From the NCBI GenBank assembly GCA_027485675.1, contig JAIXQP010000053.1, forward strand, positions 1-64,000: 64,000 bases of DNA, read 5' to 3'. Each line of letters begins with the position of its first letter. The stretch's first letter is position 1. The notes under the pieces are model-generated. The model ran no database searches and was not told the origin of the DNA. It was given only the letters and a program-made list of their open reading frames with translations. The DNA comes from Terriglobales bacterium (GTDB lineage Bacteria; Acidobacteriota; Terriglobia; Bryobacterales; Bryobacteraceae). Made by a program: the position numbers and the translations under genes. Shown piece after piece: positions 16,171 through 25,268 of the stretch.

Positions 16171-19043
16171 AGGACGCCTCGCAGAATCTCTTTTTCGCGC
16201 GCGGTGAAGGGACTCACGCTGGCCACGGGGTCCATCATGCCGGCGACGGGCGAGTGGTCGCCCGGGCCGAACTGCGCTTTCCGGAACTGATTTTTCGACT
16301 CGTGGGCGGCTTCGTGGGCGACCGTCACCCGGGTGCGGGCCACCGACATGCCCTTGGTCACATAGGCCCGCTGGCCCATGGAGACGCCCTGGCCTTCGAT
16401 CCAGCGGCTATCCGGATGGATAGAGCGCCCCTCGACGGTGATACGCAGCCAGGGGAAGGCGGTCCATTCGGCGGTGGTGGAGTCGGCGCCGGCGCCGTTT
16501 GAGTATTTCGGATGCTCGTACTCGATGGAGACGAGCGTATTGACGGGCACGCCGGCGTCGGGAGCCCAGTTCTGACAACCGGCGTTATAGGCGGCGATGA
16601 GGCGGCTGCGCCAGGCGTTGGCCTTGGCTTGCACGGCGGCGCGGGCCGCGGTGCGGGCGGCGCCGGCCGGGCCATTGGCGTCGGTGGTTTCGGCCGCGGT
16701 GGGGGTTTCGGCCGCGGTCTTCTGCTGGTGCGTGGCCCAGTTCAACATGGCCAAGGTGCCGTGGTCCCACAGGCCGATGTACTTCACGCTACGGTTGGCG
16801 GCGATATTGTTGACGGTGCCGAGTTCATATTCGGTGAAGGTGTCGGCGGTATAGAAGTTAGCCTCTTGAATCGCTTTGGTGCCGTGCGTGGAGACGTGCG
16901 TCTGGCCGGCCATTTCGTAAGGCACGAGGACGATCTTGCGATGGACGGTGAGTTCGGCGGATTCCTTAGTCTTGTTGGCGAGGGTGGCTTTGATTTTGTA
17001 CTTGTTGCCGCCTACGCCGGAGGGGAGGAACCAGATGGAGGCGACGCCCATCTTGGCGCCGGCGTTGGCGGTGAGGGCGAGTGCCGAGGTTTTGAAGCTA
17101 TCGTTCGAAGAGGCGGTGGAGTCGGGGTGGGCTTCCCAGTAGACGGCGTTCGCATCGCCGGCTTTGCCCAGCGTGGCGGGGGCGGCATAGACGAACGAGT
17201 TCGCAGCGGTGGTGTTGCCGGGGTCGGGCGTGAAGGTGAACTTGACGTTGAGACCGAGCGGGGTGACGACGCCGGTGCCGTCCTTCTTCTTGAGAAACAC
17301 CTTGGCCTTAACGAGTTTCTTGGCGACGGGGTCGTTCATCCGGAGCTTGTTGCCGGGCGCGTCAACGGTGAGTTCGATCTTGTCGACTTCGACCTTGGTC
17401 GGCTTGGTGCCTTTGCGGCTGCCGTCGGCGAGTTGGAGGCTGACCGAGTAGGGGCTGCGCACGGGACCCAGACGTTTACCGTCCGCTCCCCGGCCGTCCC
17501 ACTCGAAGGACTTGCCGTCGCCATCGGCCTTCTCGGCGGCGTCGAGTTCGCGTTCGAAGATGATGGTGGCGGGGGCGGCGTCGCTGACGACGAGGAACTT
17601 GACGGTTTCGCCGGCCAAGTCCTTGATGTCGTACGTCACGGTGAGGGTTTCGACGCCCGGGGCGAAGAGCGGGTCGACGCTGACGAGCGTCAGTTTCTTG
17701 TCGGGCGTTGTAGGCGTGGGCGGCGGGACAACGGGAGGGATCACCGGGCCGGGCGCCGGCGGTTGGGGCGCCACGGGAACGGGCCAACTCGCGGCGGGAC
17801 CGAGCTTGTCGTCGACGGTCTTGTAGAAGTCCGGGAAGCGGATTTCGCACTGGCCGCCGGGCAGCGGGTCGACGCGGAGCTTGGCCTGGTTGTCGAGGGA
17901 GCCGGTCTTGGGACCGCTGGTGAGCTTGCTGTCGTACTTCTCGTTGGGGAAGATTTTCGTCTCATGCTTGGGCCAATACTTCTTGGGGGCCTGCATGGGA
18001 TATTCGGCCAGCTTGAACTCGATCCATTCGACGGTGACGGCCGGGGGCGGCGGCAAGACGCCTTCGCAGGGCGAGGAGACGGTGAGCCGGTGATAGAAGC
18101 GGCAGCCGAAGGTATCGAAGGTTTCCGAGAACTTCCGGCGGGCAGCCTTGGGGTTGCGCCGGACCGAGGCGTCGGACCACAACCGTTTTTCGCAGCCGGC
18201 GACGCCTTCGCTGGCTCGCGGGCAGGGCCACTTTTCGGAGTAGGGCGTACCGGGGCGGAAGAGCAGGATCATCACCCGCCGGTTGATGGCATTCTCCCGG
18301 TTGCGGGTCTCTGTGGACTGCGATTGGCTTTCGGACTGCGAAAAGACCATCGCGGGATTGAACTCGCCGCAGCCCTGGTAGTCGCCTTTGCCGCCGGCGT
18401 CCTTACCTTGGCCGAAGAAGTCGGCTTTGGTGAGTTTGTCGGCGCAGAGGTAGTCCATGTAGGCCGCAAAGAGCTTGGCGCGGGTTAAGGGACCGGCCGC
18501 GCCATCGACGGTGAGTCCGCCGGCGGCCCGTTGAAACGACTCGACGCCGGCTTTGGTCTTAGGGCCGTTGACGCCATCGATGGGGCCGGGGTCGTGGCCC
18601 AGCGCGGTGAGCATCTCCTGAATGGAGCGGGTGCCCCAACCTTCCGAGGCGCCGCCGTCCTGGTAGAGCTGCTCCCAACGGTCGGTGTCGCGGATGAGGA
18701 CGGCGTAGACGGACTCGGCGCGGCGGCCGCTAAGGGCTTTATTGAAGGCGTCGTCGCCCACCGGGTCGGCGTGTCCGAAGACGGTGAGGGGCGCCTTGGG
18801 ATGTTTCTTCAGGAGAGCCGAGAGGTCAGCGAACTCCCGCTTGGTCGAGGGCAGCAGGAAGGTGGATCCGAAGGCGAACCGGACATCTTCCAGTTTCCAG
18901 CAGCCGACGGGAATCAGCTCCATCCGGATGGTGTTTTTGCCTTTGTCCGCCGTGGACGGGGAAACCAGCACGGGCAGGAGCGCTGCCGCCGGATGGTCCG
19001 CCGCCACTCCGCCGACCGATTGATCCTGATCCTCGTTTGCCAT
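16167..19043 (-). CDS. OmpA-like/peptidoglycan-binding protein with C-terminal metallopeptidase (putative effector)
   Basis: The product has 958 residues and no signal peptide. Domains in order: an OmpA C-terminal-like fold at about 45-125 (FGHADPVG, GRRAESVYAVL); a PG_binding_1 domain at 136-190 (SIQEMLTALGHDPGPIDGVNG); and a Cys-rich segment at 205-327 (KGDYQGCGEFNP, NRRVMILLFRPG, KWPCPRASEGVAGC, DTFGCRFYHRL). I associate that segment with T6SS-linked cargo proteins. A Pro-rich linker follows near 430, then one or two Ig/FlgD-like domains. The C-terminal end has zinc-peptidase motif HEAAH (910-914), a further His at 930 and MMDP (936-939). The layout suggests a cell-wall-anchoring carrier for a protease toxin domain. 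It heads the four-gene operon and diverges from the nuclease gene. No T6SS apparatus genes are in the window. Confidence 0.65.
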   Translation of the reverse strand: MANEDQDQSVGGVAADHPAAALLPVLVSPSTADKGKNTIRMELIPVGCWKLEDVRFAFGSTFLLPSTKREFADLSALLKKHPKAPLTVFGHADPVGDDAFNKALSGRRAESVYAVLIRDTDRWEQLYQDGGASEGWGTRSIQEMLTALGHDPGPIDGVNGPKTKAGVESFQRAAGGLTVDGAAGPLTRAKLFAAYMDYLCADKLTKADFFGQGKDAGGKGDYQGCGEFNPAMVFSQSESQSQSTETRNRENAINRRVMILLFRPGTPYSEKWPCPRASEGVAGCEKRLWSDASVRRNPKAARRKFSETFDTFGCRFYHRLTVSSPCEGVLPPPPAVTVEWIEFKLAEYPMQAPKKYWPKHETKIFPNEKYDSKLTSGPKTGSLDNQAKLRVDPLPGGQCEIRFPDFYKTVDDKLGPAASWPVPVAPQPPAPGPVIPPVVPPPTPTTPDKKLTLVSVDPLFAPGVETLTVTYDIKDLAGETVKFLVVSDAAPATIIFERELDAAEKADGDGKSFEWDGRGADGKRLGPVRSPYSVSLQLADGSRKGTKPTKVEVDKIELTVDAPGNKLRMNDPVAKKLVKAKVFLKKKDGTGVVTPLGLNVKFTFTPDPGNTTAANSFVYAAPATLGKAGDANAVYWEAHPDSTASSNDSFKTSALALTANAGAKMGVASIWFLPSGVGGNKYKIKATLANKTKESAELTVHRKIVLVPYEMAGQTHVSTHGTKAIQEANFYTADTFTEYELGTVNNIAANRSVKYIGLWDHGTLAMLNWATHQQKTAAETPTAAETTDANGPAGAARTAARAAVQAKANAWRSRLIAAYNAGCQNWAPDAGVPVNTLVSIEYEHPKYSNGAGADSTTAEWTAFPWLRITVEGRSIHPDSRWIEGQGVSMGQRAYVTKGMSVARTRVTVAHEAAHESKNQFRKAQFGPGDHSPVAGMMDPVASVSPFTAREKEILRGVL

Positions 19044-19117
19044 CTGTTGTATACGCGGAAATGGCTTCGGAGTTGCCTCAAGCCCGTCCCGTTCTTCGGA
19101 GAAACTTCGCTAAGTCC

Positions 19118-19135
19118 TTGAGGGGAGTACCTCAA
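19118..19135. promoter_or_regulatory. Operator-like perfect palindrome between the divergent cargo genes
   Basis: TTGAGG, a 6-base spacer and CCTCAA form a perfect inverted repeat in the 113-base gap between the 958-residue protein and the SNase-like gene. It lies just upstream of the nuclease gene and could bind a shared regulator. It might also be chance, given its short arms. Confidence 0.35.
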
Positions 19136-19156
19136 TTGTAGTCATAGGAGACGACC

Positions 19157-19939
19157 ATGGGTTTCGTTCTAATTCAAGGGACATTCGCGCCCGACCTCGG
19201 CGAGCCGGACGGTGACTCGGTTCGCTTTATCGCGGACGATCTTTCGCGCTGGGAGCGCCTTTCCGGACGCATGGGCCGGCTGGGCCGGGAAGACAGCATG
19301 CAACTGCGTTTCGAAGGGATCGACGCCCTGGAGAAGCAGGCCATTCAACCGTTGGCCGACGACGCAAGGGAGTCGATGATCGCGTTGCTCGGAGGAGGAT
19401 TGCGGCCTCGTGGCTACATCCTGGCCCGAGCGTTTGAGGCGAACGGACGCCCGATCTGTTTCCCGTTCGCGGGCGAGCCCGACGAAGCGGACGGAGCGGA
19501 TGTGTTTCTCGATGCGGCCCGGCTGCGGCGGTCCGTCAACTATGGCCAGATGGAGGCCGGCCTCGCCTATCCGCTCTACTACAACACCCTGTTCCGGGAT
19601 CTGCGGGAGGAGTTCAACGTCGCCGTGGAAGCGGCTCGCACGGCCGGCCGTGGCTACTGGCCGACCGACAGCACGATGACGGGCGTCACGGTGCGTCAGC
19701 GATCGGACCTGTTTACGATTGCGCCGATTTGGCCGAAGCTGTGGCGGCGCCTGGAGACCTACTTTCGCACGCCGCGGACACTCGCCGGCTTCCTGGCTTT
19801 CGTCCGGGCGTCCGAGGAGCGAGCGGACGACCTGACGACGTTCGAACAGAAGAGCATCGAGCATTTCTTCGCGGTCACCGGCGATAGTGTGCGGATGCGG
19901 ACCGCTCCGGAAAACCTGCGGATCGTCTCGGATAACTAA
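19157..19939 (+). CDS. SNase-like (thermonuclease-fold) protein
   Basis: The 260-residue product starts at ATG 19157 behind AGGAG. Near the N-terminus it has EPDGDSVRFI (about 17-26) and, about 30 residues later, LRFEGIDALEKQAIQPLADDAR. This order (DGDSV, then FxGIDAxE, then a conserved Arg) is the staphylococcal nuclease/OB-fold layout. The last hundred residues are helical and not part of the classical domain. It has no signal peptide. It diverges from the effector-like operon and may belong to the same functional group as a nuclease cargo or processing factor, but that link is inference from position only. Active-site completeness is not certain. Confidence 0.65.
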   Translation: MGFVLIQGTFAPDLGEPDGDSVRFIADDLSRWERLSGRMGRLGREDSMQLRFEGIDALEKQAIQPLADDARESMIALLGGGLRPRGYILARAFEANGRPICFPFAGEPDEADGADVFLDAARLRRSVNYGQMEAGLAYPLYYNTLFRDLREEFNVAVEAARTAGRGYWPTDSTMTGVTVRQRSDLFTIAPIWPKLWRRLETYFRTPRTLAGFLAFVRASEERADDLTTFEQKSIEHFFAVTGDSVRMRTAPENLRIVSDN

Positions 19940-19959
19940 CGCCGATCCGCGGAGAGTGG

Positions 19960-19965
19960 TACCGT
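19960..19965 (+). promoter_or_regulatory. Putative -10 box (GGTACCGT) of the P-type ATPase gene
   Basis: TACCGT preceded by GG ends 9 bases before ATG 19975, with no ribosome site between. This is another member of the short-leader series. Confidence 0.35.
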
Positions 19966-19974
19966 TAGGCTCTC

Positions 19975-21762
19975 ATGTCTGTAATCGCCTTGCTGGCAGC
20001 TATCGGTATCGCTCTCCACCTGGTGACCGGATCTCTTTGGCCGCTCTACGCCGTGCTGGCCACGGGCGGCCTCCCGCTGCTGTGGGATCTGCTGAAGAAG
20101 CTTTGGGCGCTTGATTTCGGCTCCGACCTGCTGGCCGGCATGTCGATTCTGACATCGGTTTTGCTGGAGCAGTATCTGGTGGGCTCGATTGTGGTATTGA
20201 TGCTCTCCGGGGGCGCGGCGCTCGAGGAGTATGCCTTGCGGCGAGCCTCGGCCGTACTGGAGGCCCTGGCGAAGCGGATGCCGCAGGTGGCGCACCGGCG
20301 CACCGAGGGAGAGATCAGCGACATCGCGCTGGCTGAGGTGAAGATCGGCGATACGCTGGTCGTCTTTCCGCACGAGACGTGCCCGGCCGATGGGACCGTG
20401 GTCGCCGGGCGAGGCACGATGGACGAGTCGTTTCTGACCGGCGAGCCGTTCCGCATCGCGAAGCTACCCGGCGCCGCGGTGCTTTCGGGCGCCATTAACG
20501 GCGATGCCGTGCTGGAGATCCACACGGACAAGTTGCCGATCGATTCCCGCTACGCGCAGATTATGCGGGTAATGCAAGAGGCCGAGCAGTCGCGCCCGTC
20601 GATGCGCCGTCTGGCGGACCGTTTGGGGAGTTGGTATACGCCGCTCGCCGTCGCGGTGGCGGGCGCGGGGTGGGCCTTCAGCGGCGATCCGAGCCGCTTT
20701 CTGGCCGTGCTCGTCATTGCAACGCCCTGCCCCCTGCTGATCGCCATCCCGGTGGCAATTCTCGGGGCGATTTCGCTGGCGGCCCGGCGGGCCATCATTA
20801 TCAAGGATCCCGCGCTGCTTGAGCGGATCGATACCTGCCGCACCTTTATTTTCGATAAGACCGGAACGCTGACCTACGGGCGGCCGGCGTTGACGGGGAT
20901 CGTCACGGCGGCGGAAGTCTCGCGGCATGAGGCGCTCGAATGGGCGGCTAGCCTCGAACAGTTTTCAAAGCATCCGCTGGCGGCCGCCGTGCTGGCGACG
21001 GCGGAGGCCGAAGGCGTGGCGCTGGCGCCGATTCTTGAGGTGAGCGAGAAGCCGGGGCAGGGTTTGGTGGGCCAACTCGATGGAATGCGAATTCAGATCA
21101 CCGGCCGATCGAAGGTGACGCTACCGAACCTGCCGCCGACGTTGCCCGGCATGGAGGCGCTACTTTTGGTCAACGGCAAATTCGCGGCGGCGTTTCAATT
21201 TCAGGACGCGCCGCGGGCGGAGAGCCGGTCCTTCATCAGCCATCTGCATCCGCGGCATGGCGCCTCGAAAGTGATCCTGCTTTCCGGCGACCGGGAAGCG
21301 GAGGTGCGGTACCTGGCCACGCAGGTGGGGATCTCCGAAGTGCTCTATAGCAAAAGTCCGGAGGAGAAGGTGGAGATTGTCCGGCAGGAGACGGCGCTGG
21401 CGCCGACGTTGTTTGTCGGCGACGGGATCAACGATGCGCCCGCGATGCAAGCGGCTACGGTGGGAATCGCTTTCGGCCAGCACAGCGACGTGACGGCGGA
21501 GGCGGCCGGGGCGGTGATCCTCGAAGCCTCGCTGCACAAGGTGGACGAGTTGATCCACATCGGGCAACGGCTCCGGCGCATCGCCCTGCAGTGCGCGGTA
21601 GGCGGGATGGCGTTGAGCGTCGTCGGCATGGTGGCCGCGGCCACCGGTTACCTGCCGCCGGTGGCGGGAGCCGTGGCGCAGGAGTTTATCGATTTGGCGG
21701 CCGTGCTGAACGCTCTCCGGATGGCATTGCCAGCCGGAGAGCTCAGCGACATCGATGCCTAG
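19975..21762 (+). CDS. Heavy-metal translocating P1B-type ATPase
   Basis: The 595-residue inner-membrane pump uses ATP to move metal ions. The actuator-domain loop is DESFLTGEPFR near 142, the transport-site helix is VIATPCPLLIAIP near 243, the phosphorylation motif is FDKTGTLTYG near 300, and the metal-ATPase-specific HP dipeptide lies in SKHPLA. The hinge is VGDGINDAPAMQ near 482. The N-terminus lacks a metal-binding HMA domain or His-rich stretch and starts directly with TM helices, so the protein is shorter than CopA or ZntA. TPCPL leaves the metal open among Zn, Cd, Co and Cu. Its stop overlaps the convergent TonB receptor gene by four bases. Confidence 0.9.
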   Translation: MSVIALLAAIGIALHLVTGSLWPLYAVLATGGLPLLWDLLKKLWALDFGSDLLAGMSILTSVLLEQYLVGSIVVLMLSGGAALEEYALRRASAVLEALAKRMPQVAHRRTEGEISDIALAEVKIGDTLVVFPHETCPADGTVVAGRGTMDESFLTGEPFRIAKLPGAAVLSGAINGDAVLEIHTDKLPIDSRYAQIMRVMQEAEQSRPSMRRLADRLGSWYTPLAVAVAGAGWAFSGDPSRFLAVLVIATPCPLLIAIPVAILGAISLAARRAIIIKDPALLERIDTCRTFIFDKTGTLTYGRPALTGIVTAAEVSRHEALEWAASLEQFSKHPLAAAVLATAEAEGVALAPILEVSEKPGQGLVGQLDGMRIQITGRSKVTLPNLPPTLPGMEALLLVNGKFAAAFQFQDAPRAESRSFISHLHPRHGASKVILLSGDREAEVRYLATQVGISEVLYSKSPEEKVEIVRQETALAPTLFVGDGINDAPAMQAATVGIAFGQHSDVTAEAAGAVILEASLHKVDELIHIGQRLRRIALQCAVGGMALSVVGMVAAATGYLPPVAGAVAQEFIDLAAVLNALRMALPAGELSDIDA

Positions 21763-24700
21763 AACAGCACCTTCATGACCAGCACAACCTGACGGGTGGC
21801 GTTGTTCTGGGCGGGGTTGAGTTGGCCGAAGCGGGGGTCGGTGACGCTGCTGGCCACGATCTGGCCGAAGTAGGCGTAATCGAGGGCGTTCTGCATGTCC
21901 GCCCGGATCTGCCAGCGGACGCGTTCGAAGAAGCGGAACTCCTTGTAGGCCGAGATCTCCCAACTGGCGAGATGGGGGCTGCGGACGTCGGGGAACCGGG
22001 TGGGGAAGTCGCGCAGCGTGAACGGCGCTTGGGCCGCACGCGGGAAGAGCGAGACATCGTAATACTTGTCAAAGAACGGATTGAACTCGGAACGTCCGGC
22101 GGCTTGGGCTGCCGCGTCCCGCTGTTCGCTCGTGAGCCGGGCGCTGCGCGCGGCCAGGGGTCCTGCGTTCGGGAAATCGAACGGAACGCCGCTGCGGCGC
22201 ATGTACTGGACGTTGAGATTCCAGCCGCTGAACACCGCATTGCCCGCGCCGTTCAGGCTATTGAGGAAGCGCTTGCCTTTGCCGAAGGGCAGTTCATAGG
22301 TGACGAGGGCGGAGAAGGTGTGCGGAATGTCCCACTGCTGCAGCCGCTGTTCGAGGCCGGAACCGAGGAGGTTCGTGACGTTAATATCCTGCGGGTTCAG
22401 GGGAGCGGCCGTTTCGAGGGTCTTGGACCAGGTGTAGGAGAACTGGCCCGAGAAGCCATTCGCAAAGCGGCGGGACGCCTTGGCCTGTAGCGAATGATAG
22501 GACTGGCCGCCGATGGGCACGTTGGTGAGCGTCACCTGGCTGAAGTGCGGGTAGGGGTTCAGCAGGACCTGCCGGGGAACGTTGGCGCCGTTGATTGCCG
22601 AGCCGGGCAGCAAGCCGGCCATGGGGTTCGGCACTTGCGTGTTGAAGTAGGCTGCGCGTTGGGCCACCGGCAGGCGTTCGAGTTCGGCCAGGGGAATGAA
22701 GTTCGTGTTCAGGTTGATGGGGAGCTTCGAAGTGAGGTTGCCGGAGTAGCTCACGTCCGCCAGCCAGCTATTACCAAGGGTGCGCTGGAAGCCGGCCGAG
22801 AACTGCTGCGAGTACGGCAGCGGGCGGTTCAAAAACTGCGCGGCAATGGCCAGGCCCAGGTTGGTCGAAAGACCCTGGCTCGCACCGATGGGTTGCAGGA
22901 GGCCGTTCGGGAACAGATTCGACGGGAACGGATCGTTGAGGAAGCTGGCGGGTGTCAGGTTGTTATCCGTGCTGGCGATCACGTTGGTGGGCTGGCTGAA
23001 GCCGGTGGCCGCGCCGGCCGCGTTTTGACCGAGATAGCTGAGCCCGTAGCCGCCACGGAAAACCCACTTGGGCAGAAACTGCCAGGCGACGCCGACGCGG
23101 GGCTGCCAGTTGTTCTGATCGCGATTGAACGCTTCCCGGGCCGAGCCGGAGGAACCGGCGTAGAGGAGGCCGCCGTTCAAGGTCAAGCCCTGCACCCGGC
23201 TCTGGAGCGGGCTCGCCTGATCGGTGGCGAAGCCGCGGACCTGACGGTTGTACCGCTCGACGATGGGCCCTTCATAGTCCCAACGGAGACCGAAGTTCAG
23301 CGTCAGGGTCTTGGTGACCTTCCAGTCATCCTGGAAGAAGAAAGCGCCATAGGTGTTCTGGTACGCGGGCCAGACGTTCTTTTCGACGTTGCCCGAGGTG
23401 ATGGCGCCGACCAGGAACGTGGCCAGTTCGTTGCCGGAGAGAGCATCGGCCTGCTGCGGATTGCGTTGGGTCCAGTTGCGGCCGAAGTTATAGGTACCGG
23501 AGGCGGCGCCGGGGTTGTGGTTGTTCGAGTTATAGAGGCGGAGTTCGGCGCCCATCTTCCAGGTCTGGCGGCCGCGGATCATCGTCAGGTTCGGCTGCAG
23601 GGAGTAGGTGTCCTGCGTCTCGTAGTTCGCGGTCCGGGTAGAGCCGAGGGGGGAGATGTTATTGCCGGTGAAGTTGAAGCGCGGGAACTGGCGGACGTCG
23701 AACTGGCTGACGAGACGTTCGGAGAAGCCGAGTTCGGTGGGATTGAAGTTCAGGCCAAAGACGTTGCCGGAGAAGCCTTCATAGCGGGCGAGGCCGCCGC
23801 GGAGGTTGAAGACGATGGAGGAGCTGAGGGTGTAGGTCCAGTCGGCGCCCCAGTTGCGGGAGATGCGGGTGGACGGGGCTTCGGTGGAAGGTTCGGCGGC
23901 GTTGGTGCCCCACTGCACGCGAGCGAAGTTGAACCAGGGGGTCTGGCCGTAGCGCCAGTTTACGCGGCTCTTGTCGGAGGCGACCCAGTCCATTTTGCCG
24001 AGCCACTGGTCGTAGTCGTTGCGGGAGCTATTGACGAAGAGATAGTTGTTCTGGCCGTCGGGGCTTTCGCTAACGCGGTTGGCCGGGGGATAGAAGTCGA
24101 TGGTCCGCGCGGCGACGGGGTTGATGCGGTTCCGGGGAATCACGTTGCCGGCGAAGGGCTGGCGGGGGGAGGTCAGCGGGTCGAAGATGAGGATGGGCTG
24201 ATTGGCGTTGGTGACCAGTTTCGAGAAGTCACCCGTTTTCTGCTCCGCCGTGGGCACGGTCCAAAGCTGCGTTTGCGGATTGCGTTCGCGGAGGCCTTCG
24301 AGCGAAATCATCCAGAAGAGCTTGTTTTTGCCGTTCACGAGTTTCGGGATCAGCACGGGGCCATCGAACCGGAAACCGAACGTGTTGTTGCGGTAGGCGG
24401 GCTTGCGGACACCGGCGGAATTGCGGGAGTAACCGTTTGAAATCAGCTTGTCGTTTTTCAGGAATTCAAAGAGTTCGCCGTGGAACTGGTTGGTGCCGCT
24501 GCGGAGGTTGATGGACGTGGTGCCGCCGCCGACGCGGCCGTACTGCGCGTCGTAGGTGTTCGTGATGATGTTGACCTCTTCAATGGCCTGCAGCGCGGGG
24601 GCGAAGGAGGCGCTCCGGCTGCCGCGGGTGGAGGTGATGCCATCGAGCAGGATTTCGTTCTCGCCGCTGCGGCCGCCGTTGATGGAGACGCCATTGATGT

Positions 24701-25217
24701 TGCCGAAGGCATAGAGCTCGAAGTTGCCCCAATAGTTGCTGGTCTTGGTGACGCCCGGGAGCGAGTATTGAAACTGGAACAGATTGCGGCCGGAGGTGGG
24801 AATGTCCTCGATCAGCTTGGTGCCGATGGTGCCGCTGCGGACGGCCGTTTCCGTCTGGAGAAGCGGCTGTTCGGCGGTGACGGTGACGCGCTCGCTGATC
24901 GAGCCGACCTGCATCTGCACGTTGAGATTGACACGGTCGACGGCGGTCAACTGTAGGCCTTCGCGGAAGAGCGGCTTGAAGCCATCCTTTTCGAAGCGAA
25001 TGGTGTAAGCGCCCGGGGGCAGGAAGGGCGTCACATACCGCCCGGCTTCATTGGTGACCGCGGTGTAATCCACGCGCCGGTCGAGATTCTGTGCAATCAC
25101 CCGTACTCCGGGGATCGACGCCCCGGTGGCATCATTCACATCACCGGAAATGACTGCCCGAAAGTCCTGAGCCAAAACCGCTCCCGTCAGTACTAGAAAA
25201 CCCAGCAAGGCTCGCAT
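21759..25217 (-). CDS. Oar-like TonB-dependent receptor with carboxypeptidase-regulatory domain
   Basis: The 1152-residue outer-membrane protein begins with a signal peptide (MRALLGFLVLTGAVLAQDF) and an Ig-like carboxypeptidase-regulatory/CNA-B domain (INDVNDATGASIPGV-type start, GRYVTPFLPPGAYTIRFEK). A plug domain with GGRSGENEILLDG follows, and then a long beta barrel ending in VLVMKVLF with the C-terminal aromatic residue expected for outer-membrane insertion. This Oar-type receptor is greatly expanded in acidobacteria, where members are thought to take up plant or microbial carbohydrates, though substrates are rarely known. No substrate-specific enzyme stands beside it except a polysaccharide deacetylase, which is transcribed divergently from 25269. 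Confidence 0.9.
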   Translation of the reverse strand: MRALLGFLVLTGAVLAQDFRAVISGDVNDATGASIPGVRVIAQNLDRRVDYTAVTNEAGRYVTPFLPPGAYTIRFEKDGFKPLFREGLQLTAVDRVNLNVQMQVGSISERVTVTAEQPLLQTETAVRSGTIGTKLIEDIPTSGRNLFQFQYSLPGVTKTSNYWGNFELYAFGNINGVSINGGRSGENEILLDGITSTRGSRSASFAPALQAIEEVNIITNTYDAQYGRVGGGTTSINLRSGTNQFHGELFEFLKNDKLISNGYSRNSAGVRKPAYRNNTFGFRFDGPVLIPKLVNGKNKLFWMISLEGLRERNPQTQLWTVPTAEQKTGDFSKLVTNANQPILIFDPLTSPRQPFAGNVIPRNRINPVAARTIDFYPPANRVSESPDGQNNYLFVNSSRNDYDQWLGKMDWVASDKSRVNWRYGQTPWFNFARVQWGTNAAEPSTEAPSTRISRNWGADWTYTLSSSIVFNLRGGLARYEGFSGNVFGLNFNPTELGFSERLVSQFDVRQFPRFNFTGNNISPLGSTRTANYETQDTYSLQPNLTMIRGRQTWKMGAELRLYNSNNHNPGAASGTYNFGRNWTQRNPQQADALSGNELATFLVGAITSGNVEKNVWPAYQNTYGAFFFQDDWKVTKTLTLNFGLRWDYEGPIVERYNRQVRGFATDQASPLQSRVQGLTLNGGLLYAGSSGSAREAFNRDQNNWQPRVGVAWQFLPKWVFRGGYGLSYLGQNAAGAATGFSQPTNVIASTDNNLTPASFLNDPFPSNLFPNGLLQPIGASQGLSTNLGLAIAAQFLNRPLPYSQQFSAGFQRTLGNSWLADVSYSGNLTSKLPINLNTNFIPLAELERLPVAQRAAYFNTQVPNPMAGLLPGSAINGANVPRQVLLNPYPHFSQVTLTNVPIGGQSYHSLQAKASRRFANGFSGQFSYTWSKTLETAAPLNPQDINVTNLLGSGLEQRLQQWDIPHTFSALVTYELPFGKGKRFLNSLNGAGNAVFSGWNLNVQYMRRSGVPFDFPNAGPLAARSARLTSEQRDAAAQAAGRSEFNPFFDKYYDVSLFPRAAQAPFTLRDFPTRFPDVRSPHLASWEISAYKEFRFFERVRWQIRADMQNALDYAYFGQIVASSVTDPRFGQLNPAQNNATRQVVLVMKVLF

Positions 25218-25268
25218 TGGAAAACGATACCACTGTTAAGTTAATTTCGAGCTACATTATCGTTCCCA
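25218..25268. promoter_or_regulatory. 51-base divergent promoter with two outward TATCGT boxes
   Basis: The gap between the TonB receptor and deacetylase genes holds TATCGT on the minus strand (25229-25224, preceded by GG), 6 bases before ATG 25217. A second TATCGT on the plus strand (25258-25263) lies 5 bases before ATG 25269. Both transcripts would be essentially leaderless, and the two promoters share about 30 bases of DNA, so joint control is likely. Confidence 0.5.

Noticed and set aside
16512-18488. Long plus-strand open frame (658 residues)
   Set aside because: Repetitive Gly/Val/Asp/Arg composition typical of the antisense of a GC-rich gene; the minus strand encodes recognisable OmpA, PG-binding and HEAAH motifs.
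13110-19939. Search for T6SS or eCIS structural genes around the cargo operon
   Set aside because: No sheath, tube, VgrG, PAAR, ClpV or baseplate gene was recognised on either side within the window.
22494-24440. Long plus-strand open frame (648 residues)
   Set aside because: Antisense shadow of the first TonB-dependent receptor; no family features.
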